A stretch of 64,000 bases of DNA, from the NCBI RefSeq assembly GCF_014656455.1, contig NZ_BNCL01000009.1, positions 1 through 64,000 of the forward strand. The letters are read 5' to 3'. Positions 7,096-15,082 of this stretch are shown here, piece after piece (position 1 is the stretch's first letter; every line of letters begins with the position of its first letter). Made by a program: the position numbers and the translations under genes. Source of the stretch: Paracoccus aerius (GTDB taxonomy: Bacteria > Pseudomonadota > Alphaproteobacteria > Rhodobacterales > Rhodobacteraceae). The notes under the pieces are model-generated. The model had not been told where the DNA came from, ran no database searches, and saw nothing but the letters and a program-made list of their open reading frames with translations.

Positions 7096-7334
7096 TGCGG
7101 CATCCATCTTCAAAACGTTCTTCCGGCTATCTGCCGCAAAGCCTTCAGACGAACGATGCGGCCCGGATATCTGTGACTGACATCCAGCGCGCCCGGTTCG
7201 AAGCAGATGCGGTGCTCATCCTTGAGCGCGTGCTGCACCGGACCCGGTGGAAAGCCCAGGACCGTGACGCGATCGCCGACCGCCTCGTCCAGATCGTCGA
7301 GCGCGAAATCCGGTTGGGGAGGGACAAGCCATGA
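7095..7334 (+). CDS. hypothetical protein
   Basis: The 79-residue protein starts at the TGATG junction with the gene at 6853, and its stop overlaps the next start (ATGA). A charged amphipathic C-terminal helix runs from RARFEADAVLILERVLHR. The start was chosen for the coupling, since the same frame is open further upstream. No function is recognised. Confidence 0.5.
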   Translation: MRHPSSKRSSGYLPQSLQTNDAARISVTDIQRARFEADAVLILERVLHRTRWKAQDRDAIADRLVQIVEREIRLGRDKP

Positions 7335-7582
7335 TCCAGCAGCTTTCCATCTTCGACATCCTGCACCCGCCCGCCATCCTGCCGCCCTACCGCTGCGGCT
7401 GGAAAAGGTGCGAATGTAACGTGGTCTTCTGGCAAGACGAGGCCGAGACGCCCAACCTGCATCCATTCCGCTTCTGGACATGCTGGCGCAACATCCGGCG
7501 CGCCACCGCATCCAAGATCAACCTCCCCCACGATGAAGGATGGAGGCCATGGGCTGTGGACCGCCAGGAGGCGCAGACATGA
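7331..7582 (+). CDS. hypothetical protein, Cys/Trp-rich
   Basis: The 83-residue protein has an unusual concentration of tryptophan and cysteine (CGWKRCECNVVFW, FRFWTCWRNIRR). The cysteines could bind metal, but spacing does not match a standard zinc finger. It is coupled on both sides by overlapping start and stop codons. Confidence 0.5.
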   Translation: MIQQLSIFDILHPPAILPPYRCGWKRCECNVVFWQDEAETPNLHPFRFWTCWRNIRRATASKINLPHDEGWRPWAVDRQEAQT

Positions 7583-8055
7583 TGCGCTTTGTCCTCCCCT
7601 ATGACCCCGACACCGCGCCCATCATTGATCTGGTAGGCCTCGGTTTTCGCCCCGCTTGGCAGCCGGCCGATTTCATCGGTCCGCGCATGGACTGCCCGAT
7701 GTGGCTGGTCGCGCCTGACGCGGACACGCCGATGAATGGCAAGGTCCCGTCCGCCAAGATGACGGGGTTGCCCATCAATCCCTACGGCATCGTAGCCGAT
7801 CTGCCGTCGATCCTGCCGCGCCTGACTGCAGCAGAAATGGCTCAGGGCAATGTGCAAAAAATGCACATTGCTGGCCATTGGCACCCGATCCAGCCCAGGT
7901 GGCCCGACCCATGGACACCTGGCCCGGACTATCCGTGCCAATGCATCGAGGTGCCGCCGGCCAATCCGCAACCCGCACCGGTGTCGATTGAGGCAAGCAG
8001 TGCCCTGTTGCTGCTGACCGGCCTTGTCGCTCTCACCGCATGGAGGCGGTCATGA
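7579..8055 (+). CDS. hypothetical protein with C-terminal membrane segment
   Basis: The 158-residue protein starts at ATG 7579, with AGGAGG at 7566-7571, overlapping the previous stop. The body is proline-rich. Its last 24 residues form a hydrophobic helix ending in basic residues (IEASSALLLLTGLVALTA, then WRRS). That tail resembles a PEP-CTERM sorting tail without the PEP motif; a simple tail anchor is equally possible. The stop overlaps the helicase-methyltransferase start (ATGA). Confidence 0.55.
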   Translation: MMRFVLPYDPDTAPIIDLVGLGFRPAWQPADFIGPRMDCPMWLVAPDADTPMNGKVPSAKMTGLPINPYGIVADLPSILPRLTAAEMAQGNVQKMHIAGHWHPIQPRWPDPWTPGPDYPCQCIEVPPANPQPAPVSIEASSALLLLTGLVALTAWRRS

Positions 8056-10709
8056 CCGAACGGTCCTATGACGCCTTCCTGAAGGCCAAGGCCGCCATCG
8101 CCCCCAAGTTCGGCGGCCTTCAGGTGGACGAGCGTGACTTGAACCCGGCCCTGAAGCCGCACACCCGCCGGATGGTGCAGTGGGGCCTGAACGGCGGCAG
8201 AAGAGCTTGGTTCGCATCCTTCGGTTTGCACAAGACCGCGACGCAACTGGAGACGATGCGCGTCCTGACGGAGACAACGGGCAAGCCGACGCTGATCACC
8301 GCGCCTCTCGGGGTCCGGCGCGAATTCATCCGGGAGGCGCAGGAGCGGTTCAGGGGATCGTTCGCGATCGATCTGAAGTTCATCCGGGATACGGACCAGG
8401 TTGATGGGCCAGGTGTCTATCTGACGAACTATGAATCAGTGCGTGAGGGCAAGGTCCGGCCCGACCCCTTCATCGGCGTCAGCCTGGACGAGGCCGCGAT
8501 CCTTCGCGGCTTCGGCGGCACCAAGACCTTCCGCGAGTTCATGGCGCTGTTCGCAGGCGACGACCGGCGCGACCAGTCGAACCGGATCAAGACCGATGGC
8601 GTCCCTTACCGCTTTGTCGCCACCGCCACGCCTAGCCCGAACGACTATATCGAGTTGCTGTCCTATGCCGGCTTCCTCGATGTGATGGATATCGGCCAGG
8701 CCAAGACCCGGTTCTTCAAGCGCAACAGCGAGAAGGCCGATCAGCTGACCCTGATGCAGCACAAGGAACGCGAGTTCTGGCTATGGGTCGCGTCATGGGC
8801 GCTGTTCGTCACCAAGCCCTCCGATCTGGACGCTGCATTCTCGGACGAGGGCTATGACCTGCCGCCGCTTGATATCCGCTGGCACGAACTGCCGGTGGAT
8901 CATCTGGCGGGCGCCGGGCAAGAACGCAGCGGCCAGCAGCGCATGTTCCGGGATGCCACTGTCGACCTCTCGGCCGCCGCGCGCGAAAAACGCGACAGCC
9001 TGCAGGACCGGATCGCAAAGCTGCTGGAGTTGCGTGCCGAAAACCCGGCCGCGCACCGGATCATCTGGCACGATCTCGAAGCCGAGCGGCATGCGATCGA
9101 GAAGGCCATTCCGGCCTGTGCAACCGTCTACGGCAATCAGGACCTCGACGAGCGTGAGACGCTGATCAGCGACTTTGCCGACGGCGCGGTTCAGGAACTG
9201 GGCGCCAAGCCCGTGATGCTCGGGTCCGGTACCAACCTGCAGAAGCACTGCGCTTGGTCCGTCTTTCTCGGCATCGGGCACAAGTTCAACGACTTCATCC
9301 AAGCCGTCCACCGCACATGCCGCTTCGGCCAACAGGCCGAGAGCGTGCGGCTCGACCTGATCTACACGGAGGCTGAGCGGCCGATCCGTCAGAACCTCGA
9401 GCGCAAGTGGCGGCAACACAACGAGATGGTTCAGAAGATGATCGACATCATCAAGGAATACGGTCTCAGCGAGATCGCCATGCAGCAGGCGCTTGTCCGC
9501 GCCCTGGGCGTGGAGCGGGTCGAAGCATCGAGCCCGAGCTATCGGATCGTCCACAACGATTGCGTGGACGAGACGCGGCGCATGGATGAAAGATCGGTGC
9601 AGATGATCGTCACCTCGATCCCGTTCAGCACGCAATACGAATACAGCCCGAACTATGCGGACTTCGGCCACACCGACGACGATCCGCATTTCTGGCGGCA
9701 GATGGGCTTCCTGATACCCGAGCTGCTGCGCGTACTTGAGCCGGGCCGGATCGCCGCAATCCACGTCAAAGACCGGATCATCCCCGGCGGCATCAACGGC
9801 TTCGGGTTTCAGACCCTCTCGACCTTGCACATGGATTGCGTCCGCGAGTTCCAGCGCCATGGCTTCGCCTACCTCGGCATGAAGACCATCACGACCGATG
9901 TCGTGCGCGAGAACAACCAGACCTATCGCCTAGGCTGGTCGGAGCAATGCAAGGACGGCAGCCGCATGGGCTGCGGCGTACCGGAATACCTGCTGATCTT
10001 CCGCCGCCCGCCATCCGATCGCAGCAACGGCTATGCCGACCGGCCGGTGAAGAAGGCCAAGAAGGAATGGGATCCTGAAGGCAAGGACTGGCGGAACCCG
10101 GAGGGCTACAGCCGAGCCAGATGGCAGATCGACGCGCATGGCTACATGCGATCGAGCGGCGACCGTCCCCTTCTGCCGGGCGATCTGGACGGGCTGGATG
10201 CGGACCGGGTCTACAAAGTCTGGAAGGCGCACAACCTGTCCCAGGTCTATGACTTCGAGCATCACGTTCGGATCGGCGAGCATCTGGAAATGTCCGGCCG
10301 CCTGCCGCCGACCTTCATGCTTCTACCGCCCCACAACCTGCATCCTGATGTCTGGACCGATGTGGCGCGCATGCGGACCATCAATGCTGAGCAGGCGCGC
10401 AAGGGGCAGGAAATGCATCTCTGCCCGCTTCAGTTCGACATCGTGGACCGGGCAATCGCGCAGTACACCGAGCCGGGCGAGACGGTGTACGACCCCTTCG
10501 GCGGGCTGATGACGGTGCCGTTCCGGGCTGTGAAGCTTGGCCGGAAGGGCATCGGTGTCGAACTGAACAAGGGCTATTGGCTGGACGGGGTTAAGTACGT
10601 CGAAGCCGCGGCGCGCGATGTCGCGACGCCCAGCCTGTTCGACTTCCTGGAAGGCGACGCCACCGAAGAGAAGGCTGCTTCCGCAAAAAAGCGCCGGAGG
10701 TCCGCATGA
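8052..10709 (+). CDS. SF2 helicase / DNA methyltransferase fusion
   Basis: This 885-residue protein joins two enzymes. Residues about 40-450 are a SNF2/SF2-type helicase: a Walker A-like FGLHKT near 57, LITAPLGV (motif Ia), LDEAAIL (motif II, DEAA) near 146, TATPSP (motif III) near 192, and QAVHRTCRFGQ (motif VI) near 417. Residues about 500-860 are an N4/N6-type DNA methyltransferase with catalytic motif TSIPF near 520 and SAM-binding DPFGG near 813, in the beta-class order. GGAGG at 8042-8046 supports ATG 8052. It may modify element DNA while translocating, protecting it from restriction. Both signature motifs deviate from consensus. Confidence 0.8.
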   Translation: MTERSYDAFLKAKAAIAPKFGGLQVDERDLNPALKPHTRRMVQWGLNGGRRAWFASFGLHKTATQLETMRVLTETTGKPTLITAPLGVRREFIREAQERFRGSFAIDLKFIRDTDQVDGPGVYLTNYESVREGKVRPDPFIGVSLDEAAILRGFGGTKTFREFMALFAGDDRRDQSNRIKTDGVPYRFVATATPSPNDYIELLSYAGFLDVMDIGQAKTRFFKRNSEKADQLTLMQHKEREFWLWVASWALFVTKPSDLDAAFSDEGYDLPPLDIRWHELPVDHLAGAGQERSGQQRMFRDATVDLSAAAREKRDSLQDRIAKLLELRAENPAAHRIIWHDLEAERHAIEKAIPACATVYGNQDLDERETLISDFADGAVQELGAKPVMLGSGTNLQKHCAWSVFLGIGHKFNDFIQAVHRTCRFGQQAESVRLDLIYTEAERPIRQNLERKWRQHNEMVQKMIDIIKEYGLSEIAMQQALVRALGVERVEASSPSYRIVHNDCVDETRRMDERSVQMIVTSIPFSTQYEYSPNYADFGHTDDDPHFWRQMGFLIPELLRVLEPGRIAAIHVKDRIIPGGINGFGFQTLSTLHMDCVREFQRHGFAYLGMKTITTDVVRENNQTYRLGWSEQCKDGSRMGCGVPEYLLIFRRPPSDRSNGYADRPVKKAKKEWDPEGKDWRNPEGYSRARWQIDAHGYMRSSGDRPLLPGDLDGLDADRVYKVWKAHNLSQVYDFEHHVRIGEHLEMSGRLPPTFMLLPPHNLHPDVWTDVARMRTINAEQARKGQEMHLCPLQFDIVDRAIAQYTEPGETVYDPFGGLMTVPFRAVKLGRKGIGVELNKGYWLDGVKYVEAAARDVATPSLFDFLEGDATEEKAASAKKRRRSA

Positions 10710-10978
10710 GCGCCGAGCGGACCTCCGAGCAGCACCCGATCAGGGCTGCGGAACTGCATATGTTCCAAGGCATCGGCGCAGCAAGCGGGCGCTACGTCGC
10801 CCGCTTCCATCCCTACGACACCTATCCTCTGCTGTTCACCGGCGCATCGGCCGAGGCTGCCGAGGCAAAGGCAGAAGCCTTCAGGTCCGATGTCATTGCC
10901 CGGCACGAGGCCGCCTTTGCGGCTCGTGCGCAGGCCCGCCGGGCCCGTCTCGCAAAGAAGGAAGCTGCCAATGGCTGA
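10706..10978 (+). CDS. hypothetical protein, basic coiled C-terminus
   Basis: The 90-residue protein overlaps the helicase-methyltransferase stop (ATGA). A short folded region (GRYVARFHPYDTYPLLFTG) precedes a long alanine/arginine helix (EAAFAARAQARRARLAKK). It is translationally coupled to the fusion protein and may be its partner, an inference from position only. Confidence 0.5.
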   Translation: MSAERTSEQHPIRAAELHMFQGIGAASGRYVARFHPYDTYPLLFTGASAEAAEAKAEAFRSDVIARHEAAFAARAQARRARLAKKEAANG

Positions 10979-11663
10979 TCGGCCCATCCTGTTTGGCGGC
11001 CCGATGGTCCGCGCGATCCTCGACGGCCGCAAGACGCAGACGCGGCGGGTGATCAAGCCATACGATAGCGTCCTGCATCCTTTTCAGGGGGGTAAGCCTT
11101 CCCCTGATTTGGTGATGGTTCCGGTTCCTGCGCGCCTTGGCGGCATGATGCCTGGGCCAACCTTCCGCCTTCCTTATGCCCCCGGCGACCGCCTATGGGT
11201 GCGGGAAGCTTGGCGCACGCTGCACACCAATGACTGCCTTGCTCCCCGTCACCTTGCCGCCGATCCGTCCAAGGTGACGTTCGAGGCTGACCCGGAAAAC
11301 CGCAATCCACTTTGGGCTTTCGGAAGGCTTCGCCCCAGCATGTTCATGCCCCGCTGGGCCAGCCGCCTGACGTTGATCGTGACCGATGTGCAGGTGCAGC
11401 GCCTGCATGAGATGACAAATCTCGATGCTCGAGCCGAAGGCGTTGTCCGCAATAATGTCGTTGATACCCGCGTGCCTCTGCCTCTCTGGAGCGTGCGCGG
11501 CACCGATGCTGGTGGCCCCCATCCCCATGATGCTTTTGCCGCCCTGTGGGACAGCCTGAACGCAGATCGAGGCTTCGGCTGGGACGCCAACCCGTGGGTG
11601 TGCGCCGTCACCTTCACCGTCAGAAAATCTAACATTGATCAATTGGAGACGGCCAATGGCTGA
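10971..11663 (+). CDS. ASCH/PUA-like phage protein
   Basis: The 230-residue protein begins PILFGGPMVRAILDGRKTQT, the hallmark opening of ASCH-like phage proteins, and contains PYAPGDRLWVREAW and a C-terminal ANPWVCAVTFTV strand. ASCH domains share the RNA-binding PUA-like fold; phage members are usually annotated as hypothetical or morphogenetic. ATG 10971 overlaps the previous gene by 8 nt. Role here unknown. Confidence 0.65.
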   Translation: MADRPILFGGPMVRAILDGRKTQTRRVIKPYDSVLHPFQGGKPSPDLVMVPVPARLGGMMPGPTFRLPYAPGDRLWVREAWRTLHTNDCLAPRHLAADPSKVTFEADPENRNPLWAFGRLRPSMFMPRWASRLTLIVTDVQVQRLHEMTNLDARAEGVVRNNVVDTRVPLPLWSVRGTDAGGPHPHDAFAALWDSLNADRGFGWDANPWVCAVTFTVRKSNIDQLETANG

Positions 11664-11949
11664 CCGCATCAATACCGGCTGCATCGTCCAGGTGTGGTTC
11701 GAACCGGAAAGCGATCACAAGAGGGCGCCGTTCTCGATGATCGAGACCGAACTGCCCGACTTCGCGACCTTCTGCGAACTGGTCCATGCGGATCGTCTGA
11801 TCGGCGGTGCGGTCCTGTGGACGCGACGCAGCAAGGATGGGGATCAGATCATCAAGGATCGCCAGCCCATCGCTTTCCGCGGTTCCGCCGTCCTGCGCTG
11901 CCAACTGCCGCGCTGGCGGTTCATTGAGGAGGGTCAGGAAGATGGCTGA
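11656..11949 (+). CDS. hypothetical protein
   Basis: This 97-residue protein starts at ATG 11656 with GGAGA at 11645-11649, overlapping the ASCH gene by 8 nt. It has a CIVQVWFEPE opening strand and a C-terminal PRWRFIEEG. The start context (GGAGACGG-C-CAATGG) nearly repeats that of the gene at 6234. No domain recognised. Confidence 0.5.
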   Translation: MADRINTGCIVQVWFEPESDHKRAPFSMIETELPDFATFCELVHADRLIGGAVLWTRRSKDGDQIIKDRQPIAFRGSAVLRCQLPRWRFIEEGQEDG

Positions 11950-12214
11950 GGTTCTTGGGCACTGCGAGTGCTGCAATGCTGCCATCCGCGAAGGTGATAC
12001 ATGCCATTACAGCGCCGATGGCTGCTGGATGTGCGAAGAGCATGCACCCTCGTTGAGCGACGCGATCCGCCAGCACCAGCAGATCATCGACGCAGAGCAT
12101 TTCGATCCCGGTGATCTCGCCTATGACAGCCGCGACGAGATGGCACACAGCCTTCTGCTGATGAAGAAGGATTATCAGGAGCACGGCGATCGCAAGCTGC
12201 TGGTGACGGCATGA
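11942..12214 (+). CDS. small putative zinc-binding protein
   Basis: The 90-residue protein carries CECC and a later CWMCEEH, a four-cysteine arrangement suited to a small zinc ribbon (residues about 8-36), followed by an acidic helical region. It overlaps both neighbours. Metal binding is inferred from the cysteine pattern; no function is known. Confidence 0.5.
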   Translation: MAEVLGHCECCNAAIREGDTCHYSADGCWMCEEHAPSLSDAIRQHQQIIDAEHFDPGDLAYDSRDEMAHSLLLMKKDYQEHGDRKLLVTA

Positions 12215-12513
12215 AGCCGCAGGCGATGTCGTTCATGACCGATGCGGACAAGCTTGCCGCTGATAACCTCAACCCAGCGCGCGGCACTGTTCGTCGGATT
12301 GCCCGCGAGGTCTGCGAGTACACGGATACGCGCTTGGAGGCAGTCATGGGCCGCGACCAAACCCCGGCCACTTGTCGGGTGCGCGAACTCGTCTGCTACA
12401 TTGCTGAACGCTCAGGTCTAAGCCCGAACCAAATTAGCCGGGCTTTGGGCAAGGATGGCAGCACCGTTCGCCACGCCATCCAGAACGAGAAGAGGCGGAG
12501 GGGCGAAGCATGA
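12211..12513 (+). CDS. stand-alone DnaA domain IV-like DNA-binding protein
   Basis: The 100-residue protein matches the DnaA C-terminal DNA-binding domain: RVRELVCYIAERSGLSPNQI, then SRALGKDGSTVRHAI, aligning with the DnaA helix-turn-helix whose signature is GRDHTTVLHA. There is no ATPase domain. It could mark a phage origin or compete with host DnaA at DnaA boxes. It starts within the preceding gene (ATGA) and sits before the ParB-like and helicase genes. Confidence 0.65.
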   Translation: MKPQAMSFMTDADKLAADNLNPARGTVRRIAREVCEYTDTRLEAVMGRDQTPATCRVRELVCYIAERSGLSPNQISRALGKDGSTVRHAIQNEKRRRGEA

Positions 12514-12815
12514 TCCCGACGCTGAAGATCGCAGAGGATCGGGGCATGGTCGTGCCGGCGGGGCGGAAGGTGCACAGCGACTACGTGCCCATTGACCGGG
12601 TGCGCCTCGCTTGCCGTGACCGCATGGCCGTCGGAGATGTGGAACGTGCCATGCAGCGCCGCATGGCGGCCGCGCCGGGCCAGCCTTGGCCTTGCCCCAT
12701 TGGGCACTGGGACGGCGTGCAGTTCGTCATCGTCGATGGGCGTCATGAATATGTGGCCGCGCTCATGCTCGGTTACTCACACGTGCTGGTGGCATGGATT
12801 GGGGATCAGCGATGA
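12510..12815 (+). CDS. ParB/Srx-fold-like protein
   Basis: The 101-residue protein contains YVPIDRVRLA followed by IVDGRHEYVAALMLGY, which resembles the ParB N-terminal core where GRHR-x-A-A binds nucleotide. It lacks a DNA-binding domain, so it is an isolated ParB-like fold, common in phage genomes. It is coupled to the DnaA-like gene by a 4-nt overlap. Confidence 0.6.
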   Translation: MIPTLKIAEDRGMVVPAGRKVHSDYVPIDRVRLACRDRMAVGDVERAMQRRMAAAPGQPWPCPIGHWDGVQFVIVDGRHEYVAALMLGYSHVLVAWIGDQR

Positions 12816-13111
12816 CGCCTCGCCTCACTTGTTCCATCCCCGCCTGCAAGCGGACCCGCCATAATCGAGAAGGCTTCTCCGACTGGATATGCGGGAAGCA
12901 TTGGACCATGGCACCGAAAGAAATGCGGGCCACCTATAGCAAGGCGCGGCGGAATTATCGCAAGCGGTTTGGGGACAATGCTTACTGGCACTATCCAGCC
13001 GGAAGCGAAATGCGGCTGGCGGCTCTGGCCGCAAACAAGGCTCTATGGGAGGCATGGCGCCGGTGTCTTGATGATGTGACCGGACGCTGCATGGCCGGGG
13101 GTGAGCTATGA
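12812..13111 (+). CDS. hypothetical Cys-containing phage protein
   Basis: The 99-residue basic protein has CSIPACKRTRHNREGF and WICGKHW, so cysteine pairs in the first 35 residues could form a zinc site like those of small HNH-adjacent phage proteins, but no HNH catalytic triad is evident. ATG 12812 overlaps the ParB-like stop. Confidence 0.5.
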   Translation: MTPRLTCSIPACKRTRHNREGFSDWICGKHWTMAPKEMRATYSKARRNYRKRFGDNAYWHYPAGSEMRLAALAANKALWEAWRRCLDDVTGRCMAGGEL

Positions 13112-14235
13112 CCAGCCTCTCTCCCCAGCAACGCGAAGCCGTCGATGCCGTTGCCGCTTGGCACCGCGGCTGCATGGCCTCAATCAACGGCAACCGCCGC
13201 ATGTCGCAGCAGATCATGCGCGTCTTCGGCTATGCCGGTACAGGTAAGACGACCACGGCCCGTCGCTTTGCCGAGCAGGTCAACGGGAGCGTGGTCTATG
13301 CCGCCTATACCGGCAAGGCCGCCTTGATGATGCAGAAAAGCGGGTGCGTTGGCGCCTCCACGATCCACAGCCTTATCTATCGCGTGGAGGAGGATGATTA
13401 CGGCCGCCACAGCTTCCGGCTCAACCGTGACAGCGATGCAAAAGAAGCCGACCTGATTGTCATCGATGAGTGCTCGATGGTCGACGAGGAGCTCGCGCGC
13501 GACCTTCTGTCGTTCCGGCGTCCTATCCTTGTGCTGGGCGATCCCGCCCAGCTAACACCGGTAAAGGGTGCGGGCTTCTTCACCTCGGCCGAGCCTGATG
13601 TGATGCTGACTGAAATCCACCGGCAGGCGGCCGACAATCCCATCATTCAGTTGGCCACGGCCGCGCGCGAGGGCAGGGCGATCGTGCCAGGGACCTATGG
13701 CCACAGCCGCGTCGTGCGGCGCGGCACCCTCTCAACTGAGGAGGTTGCCGGCGCCGACCAGGTGCTGGTGGGTCTGAACCGCACACGCACGTCCTTCAAT
13801 AAGAGGATCAGGAATCACCTTGGCCGAGGCGATGCAGGACCGCTGCCGGAGGTGGACGACAAGCTCGTGTGCCTTCGCAACGACAAGGACAAGGGCATCC
13901 TGAACGGCGGGCTGTTCACCGTGCTCGATGCCCATCCAGCCGAAAGCCTGGTCGAGATGACCCTCACTTCGGAAGACTTCCCCGACCGCGACCCGGTAAG
14001 CGTCTCAGTCCGCCGAGAGTTCTTTATCGGGGGCGCCGAGGAATTGCCGCGGGACGAACTGCGCGGAACGCAGCAGTTCGATTATGGCTATGCCCTCACA
14101 ACCCATAAGGCCCAGGGCAGCCAGTGGGGCGGGGTCATCGCCTACGACGAATCAAGCACCTTCAGAGCTGAGGCCAAGCGCTGGCTCTATACCGCGATCA
14201 CCAGAGCGGCTGATCGCCTCACGCTCGTTGTCTAA
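13108..14235 (+). CDS. RecD/Dda-like SF1B DNA helicase
   Basis: The 375-residue protein shows all the main SF1 motifs: FGYAGTGKTT (Walker A) near 45, VIDECSMVDE (motif II), VLGDPAQLTPV (motif III), TTHKAQGSQW and YTAITRA near the C-terminus (motifs V/VI). Length and order match phage RecD-like/Dda 5'-3' helicases that restart or prime replication. It is the last gene of the second early operon; operator O6 begins 9 nt after its stop. Confidence 0.85.
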   Translation: MTSLSPQQREAVDAVAAWHRGCMASINGNRRMSQQIMRVFGYAGTGKTTTARRFAEQVNGSVVYAAYTGKAALMMQKSGCVGASTIHSLIYRVEEDDYGRHSFRLNRDSDAKEADLIVIDECSMVDEELARDLLSFRRPILVLGDPAQLTPVKGAGFFTSAEPDVMLTEIHRQAADNPIIQLATAAREGRAIVPGTYGHSRVVRRGTLSTEEVAGADQVLVGLNRTRTSFNKRIRNHLGRGDAGPLPEVDDKLVCLRNDKDKGILNGGLFTVLDAHPAESLVEMTLTSEDFPDRDPVSVSVRREFFIGGAEELPRDELRGTQQFDYGYALTTHKAQGSQWGGVIAYDESSTFRAEAKRWLYTAITRAADRLTLVV

Positions 14236-14243
14236 AAAGCCAA

Positions 14244-14258
14244 TAGGAAAAATTCCTA
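14244..14258. promoter_or_regulatory. phage operator O6 (TAGGA-N5-TCCTA)
   Basis: A perfect 15-bp copy immediately after the RecD-like gene and 39 bp upstream of O7. It repeats the paired arrangement seen at 6149/6189. Confidence 0.6.
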
Positions 14259-14265
14259 ATTAGAA

Positions 14266-14294
14266 TTGCATCCTCCGCGATATAGGACTATTTC
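14266..14294 (+). promoter_or_regulatory. rightward promoter TTGCAT-N17-TATTTC
   Basis: -35 TTGCAT at 14266-14271 and -10 TATTTC at 14289-14294 lie 17 bp apart, with operator O7 over the -10. Transcription would begin near 14301 and cover 14342 through the integrase. Confidence 0.55.
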
Positions 14295-14297
14295 CTA
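14283..14297. promoter_or_regulatory. phage operator O7 (TAGGA-CTATT-TCCTA)
   Basis: A perfect copy, identical to O3 and O5, covering the -10 of the promoter at 14266-14294. Confidence 0.6.
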
Positions 14298-14341
14298 TTC
14301 ATGGGCGGTCAAGAGTTGCCCATTGATCGAACGAAGACAGC

Positions 14342-15082
14342 ATGAGGGAAATCATGATCGGTATAGCCGACAGAGAATGGCGCGATCCGCGTCGGAGAAG
14401 ACAGCCTCGGGCGGCCATAGTGGCCCCGATCGATCCGTCCGACTGTGATGTCAGAAGATGCCAAACCATGAAGCACACCCCGGAACACATTGCCGCCCGC
14501 GCTGCCTCCAAACGACTAAAGGCCCAGGAGCGTCGCGATCAGCCGTCCAACGGGACGACGTGGCGGGAACAGTTCAACGCGGGCCGCTGCCTCGCTCGTG
14601 CGGCCGAGGCGATGGGACAGACCATTTGGCGGGGAAAGAGATGGGCTGATGCAGCCGGCGTGAAGTGGCCGGACGGGCGCAGCCAGGACGAACATAAGGA
14701 GGCAGTCGGCTCCGCGAGAAGACGACGCTTCCAGGAAGACGATGCGTTCCGAGAGCGTGAGCTGGCGCGGATCGCCACGGTCAGACCATCCACCAGCCCA
14801 GTCTACAATCGACGTCTGAACATGACTGAGGATGAGCTGGCGCGCTACGACCTGGTGATGTCGAAGAGGTACACGGCCGATGAGGCCGCCTTGATCATCG
14901 GTCGCCCCGATCTCACCCGCCGGGCCATGTTGGCCCGGCGCGATCCCCAGAAACTCCTGGCCGATCTGATGGCTGCGGATGCTGCGTCTGCTCGGCCCCG
15001 CGTCAACGCTTATTTGCACTCTCCGCGCGGAGCACATGGTCACAGAAGAAGGGAGCATCAGGATGCCGATCAACATGGATGA
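14342..15082 (+). CDS. hypothetical basic phage protein
   Basis: This 246-residue, strongly basic protein is the first gene after promoter 14266. The C-terminal half has a helical region with YTADEAALIIGRPDLTRRAM, possibly HTH-like. The start is uncertain: in-frame ATGs lie at 14342, 14354 and 14468, and the one at 14468 gives a protein beginning MKHTPEHIAARAASKRLKA. No family is recognised. Confidence 0.5.
   Translation: MREIMIGIADREWRDPRRRRQPRAAIVAPIDPSDCDVRRCQTMKHTPEHIAARAASKRLKAQERRDQPSNGTTWREQFNAGRCLARAAEAMGQTIWRGKRWADAAGVKWPDGRSQDEHKEAVGSARRRRFQEDDAFRERELARIATVRPSTSPVYNRRLNMTEDELARYDLVMSKRYTADEAALIIGRPDLTRRAMLARRDPQKLLADLMAADAASARPRVNAYLHSPRGAHGHRRREHQDADQHG

Noticed and set aside
6222..11660. 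Similar start contexts GGAGACGG-CAATGG at 6222 and 11645
   Set aside because: Only two short matches; likely chance or common ribosome binding site use rather than a duplication.
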